A stretch of DNA of 64,000 nt from Limnanthes douglasii subsp. nivea (lineage: Eukaryota > Streptophyta > Magnoliopsida > Brassicales > Limnanthaceae): the NCBI GenBank assembly GCA_036936605.1, contig JAUPFV010000004.1:89616334-89680333 (forward strand), in the 5' to 3' direction. Both the position numbers and the translations under genes were made by a program. The notes under the pieces are model-generated. The model was given only the letters and a program-made list of their open reading frames with translations. It had not been told where the DNA came from and made no database searches. This document shows, piece by piece, positions 11,263 through 23,037 of the stretch (position 1 is its first letter; each line of letters opens with the position of its first letter).

Positions 11263-13748
11263 GATCGATATGTTTGGTACATTAACCTGCCATAATTGTG
11301 AGTTGTTTGTTACAACCTTTCGCGGGTTGCTTAGTTTGCAATGAGAAAGTGCCCGTTGTTTGTGTACTGAGATAACGAGTTTCTGTGTATATTAAATATC
11401 TCATTTTGCGAGTTGTTACTATTAATATTGTGAATTATACTTACCGTTGAGGACATGAGAGTTGTTTGTATGTCCTTTCCTATGAATCTTCCCTCTATAT
11501 TAGTCTAGATCAATTGCAGTTCTTTGTAAATTTAATATGTGGGTTTGTTTGCGAGTTGTTTGGATATTACTATCATGAGATTTATTTTTAATTGAAATGC
11601 TAATATTGGTATGTACACAACAAGGTTCTGAGAGTTGTTTGTATATTAGTGTCCTGTGTAATTGGATTAAGAGAGTTGACTGAAATGAGTCAGCGAGTTG
11701 TTAGAAATGAGGGTTGAGTGTGTTGTTTGCAATGGGATTCAGAGAGCTATTTAGGATAAGACTAAGAGAGTTTTTTGTAATTAAGAAGCGCAAGTTGTTA
11801 TTGATAATAAAACAATGATATTAACCATCATAAACTTTTTACAGTAATAAAAAGTTTATACAAAAAAAATATATTAAAAGGCCATATCAGCCTTCATGCA
11901 CTCAACCCTTCCAAAAAAATACTACCATCTTTAAGGTTGGTCAATTTGCATAAAAAAAGGCATTAATAATCATTCATCAATAGAGGAGTCTTCATCTTGA
12001 GACTCATCTTCACGTTCATAATCAGGGTCTTCTTGGAGGTCATCCTCACTATATACCTCCATCTCATGGGCCTCCTCCGACGTACCAACATCTTCATAAT
12101 CTTCCTCCCGTTCCTCCTCTTCCTCTGTCTTTTCCCTCTTCTTTTTCATGTCTGGAACCTCGGTTGGTTAAGAGTCAGCCACCAACTCAACCAACTCAAC
12201 TGACCCAGAGTCAGCAGAGAAGTAATCGATATCAAAGTCCAGTATAGAGGCTGAACTGTTGGGGGTGCCATCAGAAAGATTAACCCGGAGTTTCTGTTGG
12301 TTGTGATGAAAGGCCATGAGTTTACAAATGAACTACAACTAGACATGGTAATTGGAGTTGAAGATGTGTTAAGTTTTTTTATTTCAAGAGTTTATTATTT
12401 AATTAACCTATGGTTACTAATATTTATAGGCAGTGAGAGAGTCCTATTGAAGTTGTAGTGGTGGCTATGGTAATGATTAAACCTCCTCTGTCAAATCAGA
12501 AATAAATAGGTTGACGTGATTAGATGGTCTTTTGTGTGCTCAATACATATACTGATTACCAAGGCAGACACTCAAGGCATTTCGTATTCATCAGGATTTT
12601 GCGAATTGTTTAATTAAAATTCCACTGAGAGTTGTTATGTATATGTACTTAATATATAATGAGTTGTTAAGTATAAATTCACGTAAATATTACGAGTTGT
12701 TAAGTATAAATTCAATAGTGAGAGTTGTTAACTACTGCACAAACACAAATATTTTAGTAGTAACTTTTTGTACACGTTGTGATTTGTTATGTAGAGCTCA
12801 ATGGTGAGAGTTGTTAACTGTTACACAAATGCGAATTGTTTGGAAATAAAATACATAGCCGTTTGTGATTTGTTTTATACGATGAACTTGATTGTTGTTC
12901 TAAACTACCCATATTACTCTATATATACACCAAAATATTCCAAGCAATATATGTACACCATAAAATCCAAACCAATATATCTACCACTGCATGTTAGTGT
13001 TAGTATCCAAAAGATATGTACACAGTTTTCCACATAAAAAATATGACTACCAATGTTGGTTAGTGTTTTCATCATTTAGGAAATAATAAAACATTTCAGC
13101 TCTCATATCTCTTACCATATCTTTCTGGTAAGTCTTCGACACACAACCTTTTTTGATAATATCTTTGGCGTATTGACAAATAAAAATACCGATGTCGAGG
13201 GTGCCTTGTTTTTTTCGTGGAATCCTTATGGTATTTTTACTTTAAATCCATTCTTTGACCGCAGTAAGTATCCATTTTCGATACAATATGTCAACTGTTT
13301 ATAAGAGTTTGTGTCATGCATCGGATACTAATAAAAAACGAGTTGTTTAATAAATACGGTTGCGAGTTGTTTAATATAACATCATATCGTGAATTGTATA
13401 CTAAAAACCAAAATAGAGTTGTTTATTAACATCATATTGCGAATGGTTTTTAAAAAACCAAGAGAGAGAGTTTTTTAACTAGCTTCAGCGATTTGTTAGC
13501 AATTAAATTCAAAGAGTTGTTTGAGAATATGTTTACCGTACGATTATAAAAACATGGTAAAATCTTACCAACGGAGCAACTGTCCTTGTTGTGTAGTCCG
13601 TTGCATGTTTATTAAGAGGCAGGAGCGGGTTGCAGTTTGCTGCCGTCCTTTCGTCTATATCAACAACAAGCAATGTCAAATGGTTCATTGTATCCTTCTT
13701 AATGTTGCGGACTGGAATTAGCACAATGTTCGTGCCTGGCCTCATACT

Positions 13749-14127
13749 TAGGGATGGCAACGGGGCGGATCGGGGGCGGGTACCTATATATCCACAACCC
13801 GCCCCGCAGTAAATAACTGATACCCGAACCCGCCCCGAAATCCGACGGGTATTTTTTTTTTCATACCAAATCCGAATCCGTGGGTTCGGATTACCCACAC
13901 GGGTACCCGCGAACTACCCGCGGAAGAAACCCGTTGTAGATACCCGAACCGAACCCGAACCGAACATAAACAAAAATAAAATTGAATATAGAATAAATAA
14001 ATATATAGAATATTTTTATATATATTCAGAATTAAATATTTTATATGATAAAAAAAATTAAATTTTAGTATTCAGTATCAGATCTATGCATATTCAGTAT
14101 CAAATCTATGCATAAACAGTTTATATA

Positions 14128-14167
<40 letters not shown>

Positions 14168-14859
14168 TAGACAAAGAGAAATAAGTTATTGTAAAATCAT
14201 TTTTTAGATAACATGAACGATTTTTAGAGAGAAAAAATAAAAAGAACCGATTAGTCTCAAAAACATAGAAAAAAAAAAGAAAAAAAAATCATCGAAATAA
14301 AGAAAGAAACCTGAATATTAGGAAGGAAGCGAGTGACAACTGAAAACCAAAGAACGGAGCAACAAAAAACCAAAGAACGGAGCAACAAATCGTGGCGGTC
14401 GGTACAATAGTGATGGTTCTATGTGAGGAGATAAAAACGAGAGAAGTGATAGTGAAAATGAGACAGATTAGATATTGAAAGGTTTTTTTTCTTTTAGGGT
14501 TTGGAATATTATTGGGCTAGATTACATAGAGATTAGAGACGGTAATAAATAATATTTATAACGGGCTATAATTAATAATAATATTATTAAAGTTGAATAT
14601 TTAGTCTTTATAACGGGCTAAAAATAAAATCAGTAAATAATATTTATATATACAGAGATGGAAGGTATTTTTACGGGGCGGGTTCGGGGCAGTTACCCGT
14701 GGTTTAATATTCAAAACCGAAACCGAACCCGAACCCGAACGGATAGTAAAAATAAAAACCATAACCCGCCCCGTTTATTTTTTTCTTTTTCGGGTAACCC
14801 ACCCCGTCGGTTCGGTTCGGTTCGGGTATCCACGGTTTCGGTTTAAATTGCCATCCCTA
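13749..14859. mobile_element. non-autonomous hAT element, 1,111 bp, perfect 8-bp target duplication
   Basis: Terminal inverted repeats TAGGGATGGCAA (13749-13760) and TTGCCATCCCTA (14848-14859) are perfect over 12 bp. CTCATACT flanks both ends (13741-13748 and 14860-14867); 8 bp is the hAT signature. Both sub-ends carry GC-rich ACCCG/CGGGT runs, as in many plant hAT MITEs, and the middle is AT-rich. It encodes no transposase. Removing it with one duplication copy joins the Ulp1-like reading frame without a break, so it landed in an exon. Confidence 0.93.
14131..14164. repeat. (TA)17 microsatellite inside the hAT element
   Basis: An uninterrupted run of 17 TA units lies in the AT-rich interior of the hAT element. 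Confidence 0.9.
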
Positions 14860-17041
14860 CTCATACTTCGAAATACTTCGTCAACTATATGTGTCATATC
14901 CTTTCCTTTGGACATTGTGTACCGCATTCAAGGAAAAAGTACATTACAACGAGAACATAAGAGTTGTTTGTAGTTTATAACTAAACTCACCGTAGTCATG
15001 CCATAAATTTGTGTGGCATTGTATTTGGCGCCAGGGAAACCTTTGTATGCAACTTTCCAATTTACTTCTTTAAGCATCTTTAGAATCCAAGTGTCAACAA
15101 TTCTACCAAATGAAGGATAAAGTGAATTGTTTAGAAAATCCAACAAAGCGAATTGTTTGAAAAGATGATCAGATAGTGTATTAAATAGCGAATTGAATGA
15201 AACACGAATTGCATGAAAAGTTAACTGTATAAAACGAGAGCCAAATAGTGTATTAAACAACGAATTGTATGAAATGTGAATTGCATGAAAATCGAATCGT
15301 ATGAAATGCGAATTGCATGAAAAACAAGTTGTTTGAAAAGACAATCAGATAGTGTATTAAACAACGAATTGAATGAAATGCAAATTATATGAAAAAACTA
15401 ATTGCTTGAAACACAATATAACAAGTTGTTTGTAACTGGATACGTTGTAGTCCAGGTCCCGTTCGAAGGATAGCACCAACACTTCACTTACGACCACGTT
15501 AAATCTGTAGGGAAATTAGAACATTGGTAAATACCATATTGCTGGATCTTCCCCATCTTCTCTGCTTTTAATTATTTGTACTTTGTGGTATTCACGAACA
15601 TCGATCAATTCAATTGTTGGTGTGGTCTTTGGCCAATCAGTGAGAGTTACTGGTGCCAGTGCTGTTGGAGCTTCTAGAACACTTACCTCTTCCACCGACG
15701 GCTGTGTCAGACTTAGTAGATTAAAATTAGACAACATGACATCCTCTTATACTGTATTTTCCTTTGACTTGAGCATATAAAGGTGGCTGTTAAATTATAA
15801 AATCCAAACTACACATTTTTTATGTATAATTATTTAAAAATCCACTTACCACACCATATATGACGACCAATGTTGTTGACTCCTCTGCAACCTTCTCAGC
15901 ATCACCAGCTTGACAAAGTTTATTAATTGCATCCTCCGATATATTCTCCAAAGTCCGTTCTATCATAACATCGAACTCAACATAGTTAACTTCATCTAAA
16001 ATCGACTGTGTAACTTGCGAGTAATAACCATAAAAATATACATTTGGTAAACATAATGTGTTATTGTGCGTATCAGAAGATTCTGAAACTTGTCTTTCTG
16101 TGTTTTCAGGTTGATCAGTACTGGTTCCACAACTGCTGCTTGGCTTAGTGGTTCTGACTTTGCGTAGGCCAGTTTCTGGTGTTCAGCTACCTCTCCGTCT
16201 TGTTGTTGGTTTTCTAGCGGTGCTTCTTACTGGCTGAGTAGTTCTGACTTCTTACAGGATCGGGCAGTCTCTGAATCTTCCTGTGGTACAGGTTATACTT
16301 CTTTTGTTTGTGTTAGCCTCTAACTTTTTGCCAATGCTGGGTGTTGTTGTTATTGTTGTTCTCCTTAATGTTATTGTTCTAGTTGGGGTTGTTTCTGGTC
16401 GACATGTTATTCCATATAAAAAATGAGAGTTCTTTGAACTAAAATTAAACTAAGAGTTCTTTGCAAACCTACAATGCAATTTATTCAAAATTATATATGC
16501 ATCGTGCAAATTGTTTGTTTTTACACATGAGATTTATTTGAAAATGCATATTCTACGAGTTGTTAGTACGAGGCTAACGAGAGTTGTCTGAAATGCGATT
16601 TGTTTGTAACATAAATAACTCTAGTTTTTCAAATAGACCAGCACTGAAAAGATGCGAGTTGTTTGTAACAGATACACCGAGAGTTGTTTGTAAAACATAC
16701 CACGAGAGTTGTTTGTGAAACATATTACAAGATTTGTTTACAAAACTGATTATGAAAGTTGTTTTTAAATACATGCATGCTATCTCTTTTAAAACACTAA
16801 CCCTATTATTATTTTTAAAAAATAACGTAAGAGAGATTAACAACCAACATTTTTCCTAATCCATATATAATACTAATTAAGACACAATATATCACAAAAT
16901 ATAGTGAGGTAGTTGTATCTTAATGTACTTTAGATCCACTTACATCTTCACAACATTCTGCATCCGTCAGTCCATATTCTTCGACTACCACTTCTTTCTC
17001 AGAAGCCTCTACCTCCTTCATTCTAAATCCTTCGCAAACTC

Positions 17042-17383
17042 ATTCTTCTTGCATATAAGGTACGAGTGGTCGGTCATTCATCAACGCCTCCTTAAGAAGG
17101 GACTTATCTGTTTCTGTCTTCTTTGGAAGACTCAGACTTATCGTTGCCTACTCTAGAGGATGAGGCTTGTCTGTCTGTCTTTCCATCATGTATGTCTCTA
17201 GGGTGAGCACTAATTCTTCTTACATATGAGGTATGAGTTGTCGGTTATTCATCAACGCCTCTTTAAGAAGGGATTTATCTGTTTATGTCTCCTTTGAAGG
17301 ACTCAGACTTATCGTTGCTTACTCAAGAGGAGGAGGCTTGTCTGTGTGTCTCTCCATCATGTCTATCTCTAGGGTGAGCACTA
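17042..17383. repeat. 171-bp tandem duplication (57 codons) in the Ulp1-like gene
   Basis: ATTCTTCTTGCATATAAGG at 17042 recurs as ATTCTTCTTACATATGAGG at 17213, and the two 171-bp copies align along their whole length at roughly 90% identity. 171 is a multiple of three. On the minus strand both copies read the same peptide (EELVLTLE.. then DKSLLKEALMN..R) in one frame, each now broken by stops. The duplication probably arose while the exon was coding. Confidence 0.8.
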
Positions 17384-20300
17384 ACTCTTCCTCATGGGTT
17401 CAGATGGCACGTCTGCCGCCTTTTCAGAAACCACAAGTTCCGTAGGACAATGACTTGTATCGTCCTTTTCAGGTACAACAGATGGTACCAGTACATGCAA
17501 ATGGTTTCCAGCATCATCCTTCTCCTCTATAAGTATTCGCCTTTCTTGATTCGGGTCCTTTTCATGCATTTTATATGGCACAAGTGCCTGTATTTCAGTA
17601 AACTTTGCTTCTGTTGGTAGTGCAGGTCTCTCTGGTTTATTCTCCTTGGTAGGATTTCTAGTGGAGCAAAAAGGCAACGCGATAGCATTGCAAAGTTGTT
17701 GTTCTTCAAGTACCACTAACTTTGACCGTAAATATTCAATCTGTGAAAATAATACCAGAACCATTATAATTTGTTCAGTTCTTATTAAACAAATTAAATA
17801 TATATAACAAGGCTCGAGCATATACTTATTTCTTTCCCATGTCTTTCGAGCTTCCACTCGTACTTATTCTTATCGGCATATGTCTTCAATCTCTTTCTCG
17901 GTTCTTTGGCTCTAGCCTGTATGCATTTGAGTACAAAACGACCGAGCATTTCACCCATGCTTTCATCTTCTGCATCCTCGGTCTGCGGTGGGGATGTTTG
18001 GGTTAGCGTTGATAGAATCACTGTTATGGTGACTATTTGTGGTTGGTCTCTGCTTGTGATGTCATGATTAGAGTCTTATCGTGTATGTATCGTATTTTTA
18101 CTTGTTTTTGGGGCTGCGTTTTCTTTCTTTTCCTCGGTCTTTCTTCCAGTAAAACCGATGCAACATCTGGATCTTCATTTCTCCCTACTTCTCCGAATGC
18201 TTCTATTTCATCCTATGTCAAACATAGGGCAGCCCCCACAACCTACCAGGGAATAACATCAAATTTAATACATGTACGCGAGTTTTTTAATATCATATAC
18301 AGATATCACGAATTATTTTTGGTACATAAACGGATACTGTGAATTATTTGGGATGCTATGTTAGTAAAAATGATTGCGAGTTGCATTTTATAAATAGTGC
18401 GAATTGTTTTTAAATGGATACAGAGAGTTGTATTGGAAATAGTTTTGGCGAGTTGTCTGTAACTAGATTCTGGGAGTTGTATAAAACAAGATTTTGAGAG
18501 TTGTTGTATATATATTTCATACTTGATCATCTCGCAGCTTGTCTAACATTTTAACCATCTTCAAGGTCGATGGGTTGGACTCCACTCCCCACCATTTAAA
18601 GATAATTGGGATCATGTTTTGCTTTACGAGGTCTAGCCTGATCGTTGTACGCTCCATGACGAAGGGCTGCATCGTGAAAATTATTATCATCACGTGATCT
18701 TTGTCAACTAGTATTTAAATAAGCAAAAACAATCTTACAAATAGAAGTGTGACACGTACGTTAACTCTATCCGGTTTTCCCTCCTTAACACAAACCCTGA
18801 TCGACTGGAGAAGCTTGAATAATATTGATCCGGACTAGTCATATTCGTTTGTTCTACCGAGGTCTTCAATAAAAAACAGCACACGGCAACCCATTACATC
18901 TCCAGATACTGAGTAGAATAGGGTCGAGCAAATAAACAATATCAACAGTTGGGAAACATCCTCCAATTCATGCTCCCCCCCTCGGGTGATGGCTTTGGCT
19001 ATATCTGCCTGTAAAAAACAGCACAACATGCTATGTTAGTGAACATGCACATCCGACTTATAATATAAACTAGATTTAGAGGTACCTTTATAATGTTGTT
19101 CGATACGGTTTTCGTATTTGTTGGTCCTATCTTCTTTGACGTTTCACCCATGAAGTATGTTCTCATAATCCTTGAATCATTCTCCGCCCCGTCAACGTAT
19201 GCTGAAGAATGCTCTGGATTTTGTTAAAGCCATTTATTTTTTGTCGTGCTTAAGGTAAAAAATGACCTTTACATCATCGGTTGTTAACTTCACCAGCTTT
19301 GACCCAAAACGGAACGCGTCATCCTCGATTGAGAACTTCTCTATAATCGTCTGAACTAGCACATAAAAAAATTTCATCGCAGTGTTCTCCCGACGATGGT
19401 CGAAGGCCTTTTTTAATAGGGCGTAAAAGGGTGTGTTTATGGTAGCTTCGATGTAGGCATAAATAATAAGGTCATTTTTAGCAGACGCATGAAGCTCACC
19501 AATCCGGACCTGTAAAAACTTGCTTTTACAGTCATATTGCATGCAAGTACATGAATACGCACTTATAAATAACAAATACGTCCCATAAGGTAACTACAAC
19601 CCAACTACCTATATCAATGACAATAACATAAGGCTTGTGGTGTTTGCATTTAATAACACAAATTGTTTGTTAGCATAAACAACGAGTTATTTTTGAAATC
19701 TTATAACCCGCGAATTGTTTGAAGTATTCAATAGCAAATTGTTTGTTACAACTACATATAACAAATTACATGCAATCCTCAGAAAGCGAGTTGTTTTGAA
19801 ACAATAACAAACTGTTGCTTTATCCAATAAACTACTAGAATACGAGTTGTTTGCATACATATATGATGAGGATGCAAATTGTTCCACTGCACATGTTATG
19901 AAAACACGAGTTGTTGACATAAATTGGAAATTATAGAAATAGAATCCAAACCAACAAAGAGCTGAATAAACTACATCTAATAGCATCACAACACGCAGAA
20001 ACCGATAAACAGTACATGCAAGAGCAAAACCTAATGTCAAGAACGATAAACCCATAAACTAAGATTCCACTCACGATCCTAACTATGTGATTTCAATAGA
20101 AATAACTAACGTCGATCGTGAATAAATAGCAACATGCACTTGGAAATAAGTAAAAAAGCAAAAAAAGAGTTTTCGAGAGAACAACGTACGTAATAACTGT
20201 AATTTGTGATTTTCTTCACCGACCGGTGTAAACTCAACGACAAGTGTTCAAAGGCTTTGTGGTTACTTGTTTCAGGGAGGAGACAACTGTCGATGGTCAA

Positions 20301-20400
20301 AATTCGGTGAAGAACGGGAGAAAGTTCGATGACGGTAGGCGTTGAGTGTCGAGGGTTTGTTGGTGTGCTCTCTAGGTATACAGACGGTTTAGGAAGAAAG

Positions 20401-22440
20401 AAAGAAAGAATGCCGTATTTTGTGATTCAAGGGGACTCAGAAGGGAAAAAATGGTTTGAAGAAAAAAACGGATATATATAGTTCGAGGGTATTTTTGTCC
20501 GAATTTTAAGTTCGTATACGAATTAACACTATCCTATATTTGAGTACTAGTTGGTAATTAGCTAGATGAGTGGGTATTTACTGATACTTTTCTCTTTTTA
20601 TTATTATTATTATTATATATATATTAGAGATAAAACAAATAAGAGTAATCATATATATTTTGTTGAAATGTACCAAAATGTACCGATTTGTTTATACCAA
20701 TTTAGTATAAATATTGTACCGTATCAAAAACATTATACAAAATATATAGTTATAAAAGTAATATTTTAATTTTTTTAAACATGATAATCTTTTTACACAT
20801 TGATTTTATATTAAAGTAAAAAAATGATACAAAATTATGATAATTATATTTAATAATTTTTTGATGCAATTATGTTTAGTAATTTTCGTATTTTTATAGT
20901 TTTTTTATATGAATTGCAAAAATATTTCATATAATATATCTGGACTAGATTTTCATCATCTTTTTTGAGAGCATCGAGGAATGACTGTAATGTTGAAGTA
21001 ATTTTTGACGACATTTATTGTTTTTGTGTTTTTATGAGATTTTTAAAGCTTGATTATTTCATTATTTTTGAAGTTGAAAGTTCCTACTCATTTGGCTATC
21101 TATTGAGCCAATTATGGTTGGACCCATATAAATCTTAAGGTTCGTTGGACTTATACTTATCTTTTCAAAACCTCTTCAAATGACCAACCTTCTCTTGATT
21201 AAAAGAATTCAATTTTGTTGAAGGGAGAAAAAAGTACCCATATAAGTGACATTTGATATATTTTTGATTTGCCAGTAGTCGGTGATCTGATAAGCATAAA
21301 TTTTATAAATTTTTTTAATATCATGAAGTTTAAAGAAATTTATTTTAAACGAAATGGTTCAGATTTTTTATAGTTGTAGGAGAGTAACCTCATAGTCCTT
21401 TCAAAACATAAAATGGCTAATAAACATGTCTTACTTGTTGAGCATATAATTTGAAACCTCATGTTAGACATGATCGAGGCTTTCTTTTATTTGTAAATTT
21501 TGTTGCTGATTTGTTTGAAAAAAAAAATCAAAACAGATGCAGTATATGTATACTGATGTTCGACTCGTAAACCCAATACAAATTGGTAATTAGCTCTGCT
21601 ACATAAATAGAAATATAAAAAATTAGAAAGTTAACTTTAGTATATAAGACGCAATATATATTTCATATTTGGATCTCAATGAAACAAATTTGTTGTTGTC
21701 TAGTGGTTAAGATATTCATCTTTTATATAAGAAACACACGTTCGATTAAAAACATGCATTTTTTAATACATTAATCATGCAGTTGGTTTCCAATATTCTT
21801 ATTCGGTTCCCTTTTTTACTTTGTGATATCTGCGGCTATTTACTTCCATGAGATCATAATAAAAATAACTCATTATCCGATTTTACCACCGATAGATCTG
21901 GTAAATCCAACTTATCAACCTCGGGGCTAACCTCAACACTTTTCTCAAATATGGAAATCTTTCTCTTCAAGTGATATAAAATCAACTCGACATCCGTTAG
22001 CGGAAAAATAAAAAACGACGATAAAAAGTTGTATATCTGGTAAAATATCATCTCGAGAAACACCATCTATATCAATATTATCCTCTTATTCTACTCGGTA
22101 ATGAACAATTGCCTTTTCCAGATTCTTTTTTTAATCTTATTGTCTTTGTTTGAAAGAACTTGTATGTGTCCAAACCAGTTAATTCAAAATAGATAGAAAA
22201 CTTTGATGTTACCCATTATTGCATTAGATATTTCCCAATGTTGGCCACCATTAACAACATGATGTCAATCTCTTACTACTAGATGATAATGTATAAAAGC
22301 AATATGATTGTTAACAAATAACCTAATTGTAATAAGACGTTAAAGAAATAATTTCTTTACCACTATGACATGTAGAAAATATGAAAGAATGACAAAAAAT
22401 ATTTAGTAACTCCAACTTTTATTACACCATAAATTATACT
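20401..22440. other. AT-rich spacer, no gene seen
   Basis: Very AT-rich with many stops in all frames. It contains a short TTA/TA microsatellite (about 20598-20625) and a possible SINE-like trace near 21,700. A minus-strand frame at 21854-22066 matches no family I recognise. It may hold further decayed copia sequence joining the remnant at 22,445, but I cannot show it. Confidence 0.5.
21695..21760 (+). other. possible tRNA-derived SINE remnant
   Basis: TGTCTAGTGGTTAAGA at about 21700 resembles a pol III box A (TGGCNNAGTGG type), and ACGTTCGATTAA about 40 bp downstream resembles box B (GGTTCGANTCC) with mismatches. No cloverleaf can be folded and no poly-A tail or duplication is clear, so it is not called a tRNA. 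Confidence 0.25.
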
Positions 22441-22444
22441 CTTT

Positions 22445-22860
22445 AGATATCAGTTCACCTACATCCCAGACTTGCACAAATCTCATGCAGTTCGTTTTGA
22501 AACTGATAATAAGTTGGTCAGACTATCCAAACGATTTTCTTTGCTATAAATATTATCTACCTTTACTTGCTTCTTCTCCACCACGTCTCAGATGAAGTAA
22601 AAATTGATATCTACGTGTTTAGTTCGCTCATAGATATTCAGATTTTTCATTAAATGAAGCGTACTAGTGTTACTACAGAACATAAGCACATCTTGCTCCA
22701 CACTAGAGTTCACTCAATAATATTTATAGCCAAATAACTTCTTTCATGACTTATGTAGTAGCCATATATTTGGCTTCCATAGATGGCAACGCAACCGCAT
22801 TTTGAATACAAGAATTCTGGCAAACCAGTCCTCCGAGCACACTAAGTAGATACGCCGAAG
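22445..22860 (-). pseudogene. Ty1/copia RNase H and pol C-terminus remnant
   Basis: Read on the minus strand from about 22,850. LGGLVCQNSCIQNAVALPSM then EAKYMATT corresponds to the copia RNase H segment ending in a (T/M)EAEY motif. KNLNIYERTKHVDINFYFI, then VVEKKQVKVDNI, corresponds to the conserved HERTKHID..FHFIRE block near the end of copia pol. Several stops are present. Only about 400 bp are recognisable; neither LTR, reverse transcriptase nor integrase is seen nearby, so it is a fragment. Confidence 0.75.
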
Positions 22861-23037
22861 CATGCTTCCTTGTGTATATGCATTATGTGGGAAACGTACG
22901 CTGCGTAGCTCCTACCATAGCAAGTAATGGTGTTAACTAGGTCAGGAATTGGGAGGGAGAATATGACAATACCCCACGGGCAGGGCAGGCAAGGAAACCA
23001 ATGAACCAGTAAGAATCCAACCAGCATAGAATGATTC

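Larger units (their letters stand above)
7930..19930 (+). repeat. dispersed, strand-polarised GCGAGTTGTTTG motif lattice in the MULE's noncoding DNA
   Basis: At least 60 copies or close variants of (G/A)CGAGTTGTTTG and the sister form GAGAGTTGT(T/A)T occur, always in + orientation, spaced mostly 25-45 bp. They fall in blocks: 7936-9080, 10012-10170, 11297-11810, 12598-12850, 13336-13520, 14961-15440, 16440-16760, 18268-18510 and 19660-19920. The blocks lie between the coding segments of both the + transposase and the - Ulp1-like gene. Conserved exons are free of the motif. Clear examples: 7936-7947, 7990-8001, 11551-11562, 16653-16664. Confidence 0.8.
11970..20344 (-). pseudogene. Ulp1/C48-protease-like gene of the MULE, multi-exon, degenerate
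   Basis: Read from about 20344 down. Segments with matching splice sites: 20344-20190 (donor GTACGT); 19513-19085 (a mobile-domain segment, KLVKLTTDDVKVIFYLK, then YFMGETSKKIGPT; donor GTACCT); about 19010-18770; 18670-18535; 18250-17830; 17740-17385 and its tandem-repeat tail; 16015-15850; 15750-15535; 15120-14992 (donor GTGAGT); 14930-13560 (interrupted by the hAT element); about 13245-13080; and an acidic Glu/Asp-rich C-terminus ending at 11970. The 13,640-13,740 segment (IVLIPVRNIKKDTMNHLTL) matches the catalytic-His region of Ulp1 cysteine peptidases. The GTLDIGIF segment (about 13190) matches the catalytic DCG region, with Ile in place of Cys. A TAG at about 18835 replaces the Trp expected in the YDW motif. 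The product would not be an active SUMO-type peptidase. Exon limits are approximate. Confidence 0.75.
7480..20400. mobile_element. degenerate Mutator-like element (MULE) with transposase and Ulp1-type gene; ends approximate
   Basis: Two opposed pseudogenes, a MURA-type transposase (+) and an Ulp1/C48-like gene (-), share the same unusual spacer repeat (core GCGAGTTGTTTG), which ties them into one element of about 13 kb. Plant MULEs carrying an Ulp1-like second gene are an established class (Kaonashi type). The limits are set from the outermost recognisable exon-like segments and repeats (about 7,500 and 20,344). I compared the outer 400 bases on each side and found no convincing terminal inverted repeat or 9-bp duplication, so the true ends may have decayed or lie a few hundred bases out. 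A hAT element has inserted inside. Confidence 0.65.
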
